From Plutella xylostella (Eukaryota > Arthropoda > Insecta > Lepidoptera > Plutellidae): DNA of 64,000 nt. Below are positions 12,410 through 22,273 of the stretch, piece after piece. The position numbers and the translations under genes were made by a program. Location of the stretch: the NCBI RefSeq assembly GCF_932276165.1, contig NC_064002.1, forward strand, positions 10,850,001-10,914,000. The letters are read 5' to 3'. The notes beneath the pieces are model-generated. The model was not told the DNA's origin and made no database searches. It saw nothing but the letters and a program-made list of their open reading frames with translations. The number at the start of each line of letters is the position of its first letter. Positions within the stretch are counted from its first letter, which is position 1.

Positions 12410-13545
12410 TAATCTACTAACTACTATTCTATTATATTCTGTCCAGGAGTGTTAGTGCCTGCACCTGACTTTCTCTAATGGAACTTTTGTGAATATCTGA
12501 CGTAAACAAGATAATTTGCGAGTTACGATAGTCCGTAACCAATGTTTTTTCCGTGTACATTGCGACGATAAATTGAGTTATTATTTACCAATTTTAGCTA
12601 ACCCTCTTTTAGGCGGCGGAACTTTGTTTTCCCACAAAACCATTTAACATCGTGCCGTATTATTCTAATGGAGGCAAGTTCCGATGTGGCTATAATGGGT
12701 TTTTGAACGTGGGGCTGTGGACATGCCATGGCCTTCTTTATGTAGAGTAGAGACATTCCACATCGTTTGTAAGGAAAGCAGCTATGAAAAAAGTCAGAGT
12801 GTGTATGCTAGAATTTGTTGCGTAGGTATTTGATAAACGTTCGAACTGTTACAATATCACTTTAGTAGGGATTGATTTATTAAATAAAACAGAATAAAAT
12901 ATGATCTACGACTAATAAACCTAAACTAAAATAGTACCTACCTACAAATATTAAAATACCTTAATAAATTGTCTGTGGTAGGTGGTAGGTAGGTAGTTCA
13001 TCACTTTAGTTGAATTTAAATTATACAACGTATAGTGTGGTTTAGTGTACATTTATGTATTTACGCCAATTATGCTATTTGGGGCTACTTAAAACAAAAT
13101 GACAAACTTCTTCAGGAAGACCATTCGTCTCTGAAAAGTCAATGGAAGACGTCCCATAGAGTCCGTATCGCTTTGGATTCTTTGATTTTTCCAGAATAGG
13201 ATGCCACGTCTATAAATTCTTGCAAATTACGATGACTTGGCGGTAGTAAATTCTTCTTTAAGGCCTCTGATATCGCTGTTTTATGACTACTTTGCATAGC
13301 GTTTCTCTCGCATTACTAATCCGAAAGCGGAACATACCAAGTTAAAAACGATCAATGGCTGCGATAAAATAAAGTTGTGATGGTTTATTGAAAGATGGGT
13401 CTTTAGTTGCTTTATGACTTTGTTAAATGTGTGTTGAATGATTAAAGTTTATCTTGTTATATAAACACAGAAGCAGGGCACAAACAAGATGGCTTCATAA
13501 TTTCTCCAAAGCAAGTCTACTAAAGCCTAAATGATACATCTTTTT
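12410..13545. other. Non-coding stretch
   Basis: No gene or recognisable repeat. Some short TA- and GGTAGGTAG-rich segments (about 12940-12995) are simple-sequence DNA. Confidence 0.4.
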
Positions 13546-13546
13546 T

Positions 13547-14117
13547 AGGGTTCCGTAGCCAAAATGGCAAAAACGGAACCCTTATAGTTTCGTCATGTCC
13601 GTCTGTCCGTCTGTCCGTCTGTCCGTCTGTCACAGCCGATTTACTCGGAAACTATAAGTACTACAGTGATGAAATTTGATGGGAATATGTGTTGTATGAA
13701 CCGCTACAAAAATATGACACTAAATAGTAAAAAAAAGAATTGGGGGTGGGGCCCCCATACATGTAACTGAGGGATGAAATTTTTTTTTTCGATGTACATA
13801 CCCGTGTGGGGTATCAATGGAAAGGTCTTTTAAAATGATATAAAGTTTTCTAAAAAACATTTTTCTTAAAGTGAACGGTTTTTGAGATATCAGCTCTCAA
13901 AGTCGTAAAAAGTATGTCCCCCCCCCCCTCTATTTTTATAACTACGGGGTATAAAATTCTAAAAAAAATAGAGGTGATGCATGCTAATTAACTCTTTCAA
14001 CGATTTTTGGTTTGATCAAAGTATCTCTTATAGTTTTTGAGATAGGTTGATTTAACTGTAATTTTGTTGCTACGGAACCCTTTGTGCGCGAGCCCGACTC
14101 GCACTTGGCCGGTTTTT
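13547..14117 (+). repeat. High-copy lepidopteran repeat (GGTTCCGTA...CTTGGCCGG)
   Basis: It begins GGGTTCCGTAGCCAAAATGG, carries a (GTCCGTCT)n run at 13598-13630 and ends GCCCGACTCGCACTTGGCCGG. The two ends form complementary GGGTTCCG/CGGAACCC pairs. This architecture is very abundant across Lepidoptera and non-coding; I know it by its ends but will not assign a superfamily. A second, reversed, partial copy spans 23677-24292, and a short fragment lies at 53401-53435. Confidence 0.7.
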
Positions 14118-14458
14118 TAAATTACATTTATTGTTACTTTCTTTAAAAAAACACATTCTCGTACGATACCAAAGTTTTTTTGAGGAAGGCGTCAAACATA
14201 TTTACTGCTGGCGCTCCAGATCTGCTACAGAGAAAGGATTAGCCTGCCAGATCAGCGTCAGCAACTTTGATGCAAATTTGACTGGCTTATCCAATCACAA
14301 CATTGAAAAACCTTCAGAATCAGCGTAGAACTATACGGTTTTCTACCGACACGCTAAGACAACAACACGAACAAGTACTTATGACTAATTTATTTTTAAT
14401 TATCTGCTTCTTTTCTTACATTTTGACCTCTACAACTGAGAGATACATACTACTACAT

Positions 14459-14848
14459 ACTGCCTCTGTGGTCTAGTGGTAGAAGCTTCGCTTCATGACC
14501 CAGAGGTCCCGGGTTCGATTCCCGGGTGGGACCATCAATTTGTGTTTTTAAATTGTGGTTCTAAGTTTGGTTAGGACACAGAAGGCTGATCACCTGATGT
14601 CCGAAACAGTGAAACGATCCATGCTGTCGGATGGGCATGTAAAGCAGTCGGTCCTGCGCCTAGCTCTCTCCAGTCGTGTCGGTCAATCCATCCCATTGGG
14701 CTATGAGAGTGATGGAACAGAGAGTGCTCCTGTGTACTGCGCACACACTTGGTCACTATAATCTACTCCTGCGTAGATGGCTGATCTCAAATGAGATTGG
14801 CCGCCGTGGTCGAAATTCGGCTAGGATGACATTATTATTATTATTATT
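14459..14848 (+). mobile_element. tRNA-derived SINE ending in (ATT)n
   Basis: The head is tRNA-like, with an A-box-like TGGTCTAGTGG (about 14468) and a B-box GGTTCGATTCC (about 14512). The acceptor-stem halves pair poorly, so this is not a functional tRNA gene. The body continues through CAATCCATCCCATTGGGCTA and ends in (ATT)n at 14831-14848. The Dong-like retrotransposon follows immediately, and the ATT run resumes on its far side at 19355-19374, so the SINE tail looks like that element's landing site. Confidence 0.75.
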
Positions 14849-14929
14849 TTTGATTCTGATTTTGTTCAGCTCAGCTATTTATACAAATAACTGGTATAAT
14901 GAACCACACGGGCCTAAGCCAAGTGTAAT

Positions 14930-16672
14930 TCATGGGGTATTTGTTGGGTCGGTTTGCAAAAATTTACGTACTATTCGGCAAGTATTGAGGACTGTAGCTT
15001 TTTGGAGGGATTTGTATGTGTAGGATGGGAGATCGAGCGTTTTTAATGATTTTTCTAATTGCTTAGGGATCACTCCTGTGGTGGAGAGCACTATAGGGAC
15101 TATGGTAGCTGTCTTGAGTTGCCACATACGAATTACCTCATCTTTAAGGTCTGTGTATTTGGTAAGTTTTTCTGCTATTGTATTTTGTAAGTTATGAGTG
15201 TTTGGGATTGCAATGTCTATGATAAGAGCTGATTTGTTGACTTTATCTATTAATGTTATATCCGGTCTGTTGAAGTGAATGGTTCTATCTGTGAGGATGG
15301 CTCTGTCAAAATAAAGTTTGTGTGTGGAGTTCTCAATGACAACTTCCGGGGTATATTTGTAATACGGAGTGGGTGGTGAAGGTGCAAGGTTGTGTTTAAT
15401 TGCCAGTTTTTGATGTATGATGTTTGCCACCTGGTCGTGCCGATGCTTGTAGTCGGTCTGAACTATTGCTTTGCAGGCACCAGTGATATGTTGGATGGTT
15501 TCAGGTAAGGCATTACATTTACGGCATCGGTCTATATGAGAGCCAGGGAGTTTCATAATGTGCTTCTGGTAATTTTTGGTCTCTATCACTTGATCTTGAA
15601 TAGCAATTAGGAACCCTTCTGTCTCCGGGAACAGCTCACCTCGACGGAGCCACTCGTGCGACGCTTCTTTGTCGACGTTTGGTTGACTCAAGTCGTGGGG
15701 GTGTCTTCCATGCAATGACTTTCGATTCCACTCACTTATCTTTGTTTTATGGTCTGTTTGTGTTTCATTAAGCTGCTGGTTTCTGTCTTGTAAGTTTAAT
15801 GGTGTAAATTTTGTATCTGTCTGTACTATAGCTTCGTGGATATTAGATGTTGTAGCTTTCGTGTGAAAGTAAGTTCTAAGTGATGTTATTTGTTTATTAT
15901 GTAAATTGACTATATCAATTAGTCCACGGCCTCCTTCACTACGTGGTAGGGTCTGTCTTTGGACACAAGCTCTTGGGTGATGTTTTCTTTGTTTTGTCAT
16001 GGATGTGTTTATAGTTCTCTGAAGGTTTTTAAGTTCAGTTTTGGTCCAAAAAATGATTCCGAAAGAATAAGTTAATATTGGTATTGCGTACGTATTTATT
16101 GCTTTTACTATATTTTTAGCGTTAAGTTGAGTTTTTAATATTGCATTAAGACGATGTTTAAACTGTTGAGTAAGTTTGGCTTTTGTTTCTTTGTATTGAA
16201 TTTGCTTAGCTTGGTTATATCCTAAATATTTGTAGGTTTCAGATTCAGTTATTGGTTCTATTGTATTTCCGGATTGTGTTTGATATTGGTGTGGGTGAGT
16301 TTTGCCTGCTTTAACAGAATTTATTTTACATTTGTCTATTCCAAATTCCATGTGTATGTCTTGTGATAGTTTGTCTGTAAGTTCAGCTAAATGGTCTAGT
16401 TCACTTTCAGAAGAGGCATATAGTTTTATGTCATCCATATAAAGAAGGTGGTTTATTTTTACATTTTGATCATTATTAGGTGTATTATTGTCAGGGTGCC
16501 TATTAGAAAGTCGGAATCCAGATTGGGACGAGTTCAAGAGGTTTGAAAGTGGGTTTACTGCAAGACAAAACCACATTGGACTCAGTGCATCTCCTTGAAA
16601 TATGCCCCTTTGAACTTTAATAAGGTCTGTCAGTCTGTCATTAAGTTTTAGTTGTGTAGTCCATTTGTTCAT
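14930..16672 (-). CDS. Dong/R4-like ORF, C-terminal half (RT, CCHC, RLE)
   Basis: 580 codons that continue the RT in another frame. RGIFQGDALSPMWFCLAVNP (23-42) and the catalytic box YMDD (78-81) are intact. A CCHC knuckle uses C383, C386, H395 and C400. A restriction-like endonuclease follows, with RPD at 469-471 and D486 in the IIDIAIP strand, the PD-(D/E)XK arrangement of R2/R4-type elements that nick a specific target. The ATG at 16672 overlaps the upstream stop as ATGA. That looks like re-initiation but probably just marks an indel, since the junction cuts the RT domain between motifs A and B. Confidence 0.85.
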   Translation of the reverse strand: MNKWTTQLKLNDRLTDLIKVQRGIFQGDALSPMWFCLAVNPLSNLLNSSQSGFRLSNRHPDNNTPNNDQNVKINHLLYMDDIKLYASSESELDHLAELTDKLSQDIHMEFGIDKCKINSVKAGKTHPHQYQTQSGNTIEPITESETYKYLGYNQAKQIQYKETKAKLTQQFKHRLNAILKTQLNAKNIVKAINTYAIPILTYSFGIIFWTKTELKNLQRTINTSMTKQRKHHPRACVQRQTLPRSEGGRGLIDIVNLHNKQITSLRTYFHTKATTSNIHEAIVQTDTKFTPLNLQDRNQQLNETQTDHKTKISEWNRKSLHGRHPHDLSQPNVDKEASHEWLRRGELFPETEGFLIAIQDQVIETKNYQKHIMKLPGSHIDRCRKCNALPETIQHITGACKAIVQTDYKHRHDQVANIIHQKLAIKHNLAPSPPTPYYKYTPEVVIENSTHKLYFDRAILTDRTIHFNRPDITLIDKVNKSALIIDIAIPNTHNLQNTIAEKLTKYTDLKDEVIRMWQLKTATIVPIVLSTTGVIPKQLEKSLKTLDLPSYTYKSLQKATVLNTCRIVRKFLQTDPTNTP

Positions 16673-19314
16673 CGTAATTTCAAAAAGTTAATTATTTGTG
16701 GGTTTAATTTATATATTTCCAAGATTTGTAAGAGCCATGAATGTGGAACAGAGTCGTATGCTTTTTTATAATCAATGTACATAGTATGCAAGTCTTTTTT
16801 CTTTTGTTTAACTAATTTTAGAATAACTGAATCTATCACAAGTTGTTCTTTGCATCCCTGACTGAATTTTCTACACCCTTTTTGTTGTTCAGTTAAAATT
16901 TTATTGCTTTCACAGTGTATATAAATTAATTGGGTAATGCAGGATGTAATTATTTTGTAAATAGTTTGTAAGCATGTAATGGGTCTATATTTTGCTGGGT
17001 TTTTAGTATCACTACTATCCTTAGGTATCATGTATGTAATCCCTTCTGTAACGTAGTTGGGCATATTCTGTGGATTTTTTATGAAGTTATTGATGAAATT
17101 GTACATGAACGGATGTAAATATGTAAATTTTTTATACCAGTAATTATGAATTTTGTCAGTCCCAGGAGCTTTCCAGTTATGTAGAGATCTTAGGACATCT
17201 TGATACGTCTCCAACGGAATATGATCAAATTCCATCTGAATGGTTTCCGAATATCTTAGTTCCTCCTCTTTGATCCACTCGGCGTCTGCATTGTGTTCTT
17301 TTGGATCTGCCCATATCTGAGACCAAAACTCCTGTAACTCTTCAGGTGGAGGTGTTTCTATGGTTTGGTTAGTGGTGTTGTTTGTAGAGGATTTTATAAG
17401 ATTACGGTAGAACAGTTTTTCGTTGTTAAAGAATTGATTATTTTGTGTTTTGCGAAGTGAGCAGGCTGTATATCGTTTCAATCTACTAGCTACTACGGTG
17501 AGTTTTTGTTTCAGGGTGTCTAAAAAGTGTGTGAGTTCGGAGTTTTGAGGTTCGTGGGTTGAATGTACCTTATATTCTTCCAGGGTCTTTTTTACAGTTT
17601 TCGTTAGTTTTTTACTTCTATTTCCATTAATATACTGTGTCAATCTGCTTATTTTAGATCTTAGGTCATCTACTTTTCGCTCAAGTCTAATCTGCCATCT
17701 TGGTTTTGAATTATATCTATTGGTGCTTTGGTTTTCTGGTGTCGGCGGGGTATGGTCAAGTTTAGCTCCATTCATTTTAGCTGCGGTCCATGCTGCACAG
17801 TATATCGTGGTTTGTAAAGAATGAAATTCAGTATTGGCATTAACATTAGCAGGCAGGATCTTTTTATCTATGTATTCCACTAACATTGCTAGTTTTCTGG
17901 ATGGTTTTTGGCGGGGAATGTATGGTCTATTAGTAGGTGCAATGTTTGTAAAATAGTCTAAAGCATTTTGAAATGTTTCTTCAATCTGTTGGCTTTTCTC
18001 TGAATCTAGATACTCAATTTGTTTAGGTGGTACTGATATGTCTGTAAGGCAGTCCGTTTGGATTTGAGAAATAAAATCGGGTCTGTTCTCTAATTCTAAT
18101 GGTGTGTTTGTATCAGCTAAATTCGAGGCTATTTCTAATTCTGAAGCAATCTCTGTTCGTATTTGGGCGAGTCTATCATAATCTATAAGTTTATTGTTCA
18201 TTATGATTCTCCTCTGATCCGAAATTCGCTGCTCTGATAGGTGTGATAGCTCTGGGAACCTGCTTGTAATGGCTTGATGTAATTGAGGTCTGTATGCTGT
18301 TGAGTTCGTTTCCATTTCTGTTATTCTAAAGTAACAACGCATTATTTCCTCGTTGTATTCAGAAGTCCACCTTATTCGTTGTGATTGTGATTGAGTATGC
18401 TGGGTACTTTGCAGACGAGCACCTTCAATTCCTGTTTCTATATTTTCTAGCTCCGTAGCAGCCTCTTTTTTTATTTCTTCTATTTCGTCTAGGGTTAATA
18501 GGTTGCTCCTTATGATGGCCCTACGCTGATCTCCTATTCTTTGCCGTGATACCTGCATGTGAGGGAATTTTTCCAGAAACTTGGTGTGTAGTGGTGGAAG
18601 ATATACTTTTAAGTCTGTCTCCATTGCGGTAAGTTGATAGAAGGTACGCAGTATGAATTTATTCATGTCTTTGGTCCATTTCCTGCGTGTACACTTGCTG
18701 CGAGTAGTGGGCACAGAATCTGAGACTGTAGAAGCCTCCTGCGCAACATCTACAGGCAGTATGCTGAAGGATGAAGAAAGTGTTGGGGAAGAGCGGTATG
18801 ATGGATTTGTGGCTGAAGATGAATAGGGTGAGTATGGGTCCGATTCCTGGTCTGATTGTTCGGCTGTAACATATTGTTCGACGGGAGCCCGCCTGCTCAG
18901 CTCCGCGTCGCCAATGGTTCGCATGCTGTCACATCCAGCACTGGCTCCAGATGCGCCCCGGCGTCCTCCGGGAAGCGACCTTAAATTATATCTCCTAGTA
19001 GTACTGGTCCAAGTCCTAGTTCTCGTATCTGGCGCAGCACTATTGACAGTGGACTGGGTCTCTCCTATTGGTGTTGATGATCTGCTGGTTGATCGCGTCA
19101 CTCTCATAAGCGGTACGTTGCCCCCCCCAGAGTACGAGGGGCAGCCCGAGCCTCGTGGCCCGGGGCGGGATTGACCAGCGCTGTTGACGCTGGGACCCGC
19201 CTGGGGTAGCTTCGTCTCTCGTTCCGCTACCATGATGATGATGACTATGGCTCCGTTAGCCGCTGGTAAGTATATGTCGATAAACGACGCCAGCGTCCGC
19301 CCCTCACGTGGCAC
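16669..19314 (-). CDS. Dong/R4-like ORF, N-terminal half (Myb repeats, RT start)
   Basis: 881 codons. Residues 1-200 are low-complexity (Ser/Pro/Arg-rich). Two tandem Myb-like segments follow: one starts near RKWTKDMNKF (about 212), the other near IRWTSEYNEE (about 313), and both contain the shared 'QRIGDQRR/QRISDQRR' helix. These probably act in DNA binding at the target. The RT fingers and palm begin near residue 710 (KAPGTDKIHNYWYK), and motif A, YIDYKKAYDSVPHSW, lies close to the C-terminus. The frame closes at a TGA inside the RT domain. R4/Dong elements normally have one continuous ORF, so this is half of a broken one. The first ATG is uncertain; upstream codons are open only briefly. 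Confidence 0.85.
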   Translation of the reverse strand: MPREGRTLASFIDIYLPAANGAIVIIIMVAERETKLPQAGPSVNSAGQSRPGPRGSGCPSYSGGGNVPLMRVTRSTSRSSTPIGETQSTVNSAAPDTRTRTWTSTTRRYNLRSLPGGRRGASGASAGCDSMRTIGDAELSRRAPVEQYVTAEQSDQESDPYSPYSSSATNPSYRSSPTLSSSFSILPVDVAQEASTVSDSVPTTRSKCTRRKWTKDMNKFILRTFYQLTAMETDLKVYLPPLHTKFLEKFPHMQVSRQRIGDQRRAIIRSNLLTLDEIEEIKKEAATELENIETGIEGARLQSTQHTQSQSQRIRWTSEYNEEIMRCYFRITEMETNSTAYRPQLHQAITSRFPELSHLSEQRISDQRRIIMNNKLIDYDRLAQIRTEIASELEIASNLADTNTPLELENRPDFISQIQTDCLTDISVPPKQIEYLDSEKSQQIEETFQNALDYFTNIAPTNRPYIPRQKPSRKLAMLVEYIDKKILPANVNANTEFHSLQTTIYCAAWTAAKMNGAKLDHTPPTPENQSTNRYNSKPRWQIRLERKVDDLRSKISRLTQYINGNRSKKLTKTVKKTLEEYKVHSTHEPQNSELTHFLDTLKQKLTVVASRLKRYTACSLRKTQNNQFFNNEKLFYRNLIKSSTNNTTNQTIETPPPEELQEFWSQIWADPKEHNADAEWIKEEELRYSETIQMEFDHIPLETYQDVLRSLHNWKAPGTDKIHNYWYKKFTYLHPFMYNFINNFIKNPQNMPNYVTEGITYMIPKDSSDTKNPAKYRPITCLQTIYKIITSCITQLIYIHCESNKILTEQQKGCRKFSQGCKEQLVIDSVILKLVKQKKKDLHTMYIDYKKAYDSVPHSWLLQILEIYKLNPQIINFLKLR

Positions 19315-19454
19315 TGATGGTCGTGCCGGACGTGGAGTTAGATTTGTGAGGGGCTTATTATTATTATTATTATCATTACTACATACTACTTTGACTACGA
19401 ATAAATTTATGTTTTGTTTATGTAAAGGCCTCTATCAGCGGGTCCATGTGAGAC

Positions 19455-19762
19455 ACTTGCCCCATTTTCTTCATACTCGGTTAGATCATAACCAGGGATA
19501 AGTGGTTGACTTTTGACACATGTGTCAAGAATTTAATATGGAGATGACGTATTATTTTATATCTCTAGTCCATCCATCCAAAGGTTGTCTGGAACAGATC
19601 GCTATAAGCGATAAGACCGCCTTTTGTACCCTAGTTAAGTGTCTATGTAAAATTGTTAATCATTTCTTGGTGTACAAATAAATAAAGAGTACTCTATCTA
19701 TCTATTTATCATTGATGAACCAATCCCTGGTTATAAGTTAACCGAGTATGGCAAAATTGGTC
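19455..19762. mobile_element. MITE with CCAATTTTGCC-type ends, interrupted by a LINE tail
   Basis: The left arm (CCCATTTTCTTCATACTCGG then TTAGATCATAACCAGGGAT) pairs with the right arm (reverse complement CCAATTTTGCCATACTCGGT then TAACTTATAACCAGGGAT). The interior segment 'caagaatttaatatggagatgacg' also occurs in the uninterrupted relative at 24016-24163. In this copy the interior is broken by a LINE 3' end at about 19568-19708. Confidence 0.65.
19568..19708 (+). repeat. CR1/Daphne-like LINE 3' end nested in a MITE
   Basis: It contains AAAGGTTGTCTGG, then the hairpin GATCGCTATAAGCGATAAG, then AATAAATAAAG and a (TATC)n tail. The same 3' UTR module occurs at 10.95 kb. Only the terminal 140 bp are present. 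Confidence 0.7.
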
Positions 19763-19824
19763 AAATCAATTTTTTTGCTGTCAGATTTTACTTCATAATT
19801 CCAACCATCCTGCTGTCACCCTAT

Positions 19825-19883
19825 ACTCACTTCCCCATTTCCCCACGTCGTGACGCTCTGGTGGCGGGTGAGGCGGCGGCCAG
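19825..19883 (+). repeat. Partial copy of the exon 1 5' edge
   Basis: Resembles 20218-20283, the acceptor region and start of the first coding exon. It shares ACTCAC(c/t)T, a C-rich tract, 'cgtgacg.tctgg' and GGCGGGTGAGGCGGCGG. The acceptor CAG reads ACG here and the start codon is missing, so it is not a usable exon. A second shared block, AGATAGACTAC, follows at 19903 and 20194. See the findings on exon-edge copies. Confidence 0.55.
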
Positions 19884-20054
19884 GCTCTTATCAAATGTGC
19901 CCAGATAGACTACCATTTTTTTATTTTTTTTAAGATTTTATTATCACTCCACAGACTTTATGTCCGTGCCTTTTTGAGAGATCAATAATTGTGAGAGTTT
20001 GGTTGTTTTTTATCTTCATCTTTTAAATACTCACTACTCAATGTGGAAGCTTAT

Positions 20055-20108
20055 TATAAATATATATATATATATATATAATATATATCTTTTATATATA
20101 TATTATTA
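20055..20108. repeat. (TA)n microsatellite
   Basis: An uninterrupted and then imperfect TA dinucleotide run in the DNA just upstream of the first coding exon. Confidence 0.9.
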
Positions 20109-20244
20109 TTAATAAAATATTATTGTTTTTTTTTGCACTCCTGGAGGAAAATCTACACAGACACCTGGGAAGGGGACCCAGGTAGTGTCGGCCTAGATAG
20201 ACTACTATTGTCATAATGTACTCACCTCTCCCTCTCTCCACAGA

Positions 20245-20274
20245 ATGACGGTGTGGAGGCTGGCCGGCGGGTGA
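20245..20274 (+). promoter_or_regulatory. Short upstream ORF before the main start
   Basis: Two bases after the acceptor CAG (20241-20243) an ATG opens a nine-codon frame that ends TGA at 20272-20274. The main ATG follows seven bases later, at 20282, in another frame. If the exon is spliced as proposed, ribosomes would meet this ATG first, so it may damp translation of the main ORF. Confidence 0.4.
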
Positions 20275-20281
20275 GGCAGCG

Positions 20282-20393
20282 ATGAGCGCGCCCGAGCCGG
20301 CGGTGCTGGAGGCGCTGCGCGGGGGCGGGGGGGGCGCCGCCGCCTGGCCCGGCCCGCGCACCGCCAAGATCTATGTGGCTTCTGTGTATAATG
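20282..20393 (+). CDS. NWD-like gene, exon 1 (start)
   Basis: Encodes residues 1-37, starting MSAPEPAVLEAL, then a glycine/alanine-rich run and the beta-strand KIYVASVYN that opens the N-terminal domain. The ATG at 20282 is chosen because it is the first ATG in the frame that continues into exon 2. An acceptor at 20241-20243 implies an upstream non-coding exon. The donor is G|gtgagc, phase 1. The exon is about 75-80% GC against AT-rich flanks. Confidence 0.75.
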
Positions 20394-20675
20394 GTGAGCT
20401 GAGTTTTGTTTCACTTGGAACTAATGTTGTGTGACCATTAGTGATGTGCACTCCCTGAGGTATGTGTGGCGAGGTGGGGGCGAGGTTGCCACGAGCGTGA
20501 CAGAGTCAGAGACGTGACAGTGCGCAGCAGCTGACTCTGCCCCCCGTCTTGAAGCGCGCATACCTGAAGGAGTGCATAAGTAGAATAGCAGTCAGGCTTA
20601 TCTTGGACATACCGCGTGTTACTGGTATAATTATTGTAACACTTTATAAATTAACTTCACAAACTTTGGGGACGT

Positions 20676-21313
20676 TACTGGATGACGATTCCCTGCGTGT
20701 GGCGCTGCGCCTCGGCTGTGATATCTGTGAGCCACACTCGTGCGTTTGTGGAGCGACGGTGGACCGACTAGGCCGACATGGCCTTCATTGTGTTCGCAGC
20801 GCGGGGAGGCTCTCTCGGCATCAAGCGATTAATGACATCGTCCGTAGAGCTCTCGTCACGGCTGGCGTTCCAGTGGTTTTAGAACCGCCGGGTTTATGCC
20901 GTAGTGACGGGAAGTGCCCGGACGGTCTCACTTTGATTCCGTGGGAGCGGGGCCGGTCCGTGCTATGGGATGCGACGTGCGTTTGTACATTTGCCCCATC
21001 CCATGTAGGCCTAACCACAGTAACCGCTGGTTCCGCTGCAGAGGCAGCTGCAAGGCAGAAGTGCATTAAGTATGGGCAGTTGATGGCTACCTACATCTTT
21101 GTCCCGTTAGCGTTGGAGACTGTGGGGGTCTGGGGTGAACGGGGAAGGGACTTTGTTAGGGCGATCGGTCGTCGCTTGAGGAGTTGGGGCTATGACAACC
21201 GCTCTGGGGAATACCTGATGCACAGGATCTCCTTGGCTGTGCAGCGAGGTAATGCCGCTAGCATCATGGGCACATTTTCGTCGGTTATGTCTCGGGGCGG
21301 TTTATTGACTTAG
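20676..21313 (+). pseudogene. Orphan C-terminal domain of a retroelement protein (RLE-like)
   Basis: An open frame within 20549-21313. From about 20676 it shows CVCGATVDRLGRHGLHC (a Cys/His knuckle-like stretch), then LEPPGLCRSDGKCPDGLTLI and VLWDATCVCTFAPSH. The PDG...WDAT pair looks like the acidic residues of a PD-(D/E)XK nuclease. The tail YIFVPLALETVG...AVQRGNAASIMG is a conserved ending that I recall downstream of RT domains in animal genomes. No RT motifs lie upstream, so this is a truncated copy. The first 40 codons of the frame look non-homologous. It is inserted in intron 1 in the same orientation as the gene. Confidence 0.6.
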
Positions 21314-22065
21314 TAGGTACTAGCTTAGTTATTTTTATTTTGCCTGTTAGTTTTAGTTTTACTTCACAAATGTATGACAGGACTTGTGAATATATAGAAG
21401 ATGCGAAAGAAGTATGTCAGGATTGTGACACGTGGAGGTCCACTTTCCTATCTAGGAGACAGGCGTGAGTATGTATGAATTTTCGCACCATACCCTCATT
21501 ATGTCTACCTTACCTGCATCATACTTATGAACTCACCTGAAAATTTTCACGAAGCAACAACATTCCCAATTATAACTGAAAAGATTGCAAACATGTTTTC
21601 TCTAGAAAAGATCTAGACGCATAAAGAGTGCACGTGTAACCTTTGACTGATTCAGGTAAGTTGTTTCTTGTGTCGTGAATGTTGTAAGTAATATTGTAAC
21701 ATCAAACGCTTTCCATTAACTAGAAGTTACTGTCTTTTTTCTACAGATCAGAACATTTTTCGTTTCATATACATATACATGGATATATTCTAATTCCACA
21801 AGTTACCTAGTACTTAGTTAATAGTTTGTAAAGTCATAAGTTTACCTATCATAATTAAATTCATAAGTATACAGGGTATTGCTAAAGTAATTAGTATAAT
21901 AAGCTAAAAGAGGATGGCTTAGGGGGTCAAACTTAATCCTCTGTGTAAACTATTATTCGTTTTGACTGAGGAATCCAATTTTAATACATAAAACTATTTT
22001 ACTACGTGGCTATTAGTCCACGTACTCCACGTAATATACGCGTTGCTATAATTAGTCCTAACAAT

Positions 22066-22150
22066 GAGAGAGTAGTTTGTAAAAATTGACGTTCATCACA
22101 AAATTTTATATTTTTACGATGAATAAAAATATTTAACTTTGTCTTTGACA
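22066..22150 (+). repeat. LINE 3' end fragment
   Basis: GAGTAGTTTGTAAAAATTGA, then CGTTCATCA.AAAATTTTAT and TTTTTACGATGAATAAAAAT, ending in a TTTGAC-type tail. The same module occurs at 23876-23965 and, reversed, at 54838-54945. This is a recurrent short 3' LINE remnant. Confidence 0.65.
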
Positions 22151-22273
22151 ATGATCCATCACCTCTGATATAATCGGAAATGTGCTAGATAAATTCGCAG
22201 TACTCGTTTGTTATAAAAAATAGACTGTACTGAATATCATTATAGTGGAAATAATCGTGACTATATTTTGCAG

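Larger units (their letters stand above)
14849..19354 (-). mobile_element. Dong/R4-clade non-LTR retrotransposon in a (TAA)n tract
   Basis: About 4.5 kb on the minus strand, nearly full length, flanked by TAA repeats on both sides (ATT runs at 14831-14848 and 19355-19374 on the + strand). The coding part has Myb-like repeats, an RT and a C-terminal zinc knuckle plus restriction-like endonuclease, the layout of the R2/R4/Dong group. Dong elements are known to insert into TAA repeats. A frame break in the RT domain near 16670 splits what should be a single ORF. Confidence 0.88.

Noticed and set aside
14459..14535. tRNA-like sequence with A and B boxes that could be a tRNA gene
   Set aside because: The acceptor-stem halves pair poorly and the sequence continues into a SINE body with an (ATT)n tail.
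18914..19174. + strand ORF of 86 codons
   Set aside because: It is the antisense shadow of the Dong-like ORF.
20211..20414. Pro/Arg-rich minus-strand ORFs opposite exon 1
   Set aside because: Antisense of a GC-rich exon; composition artefact.
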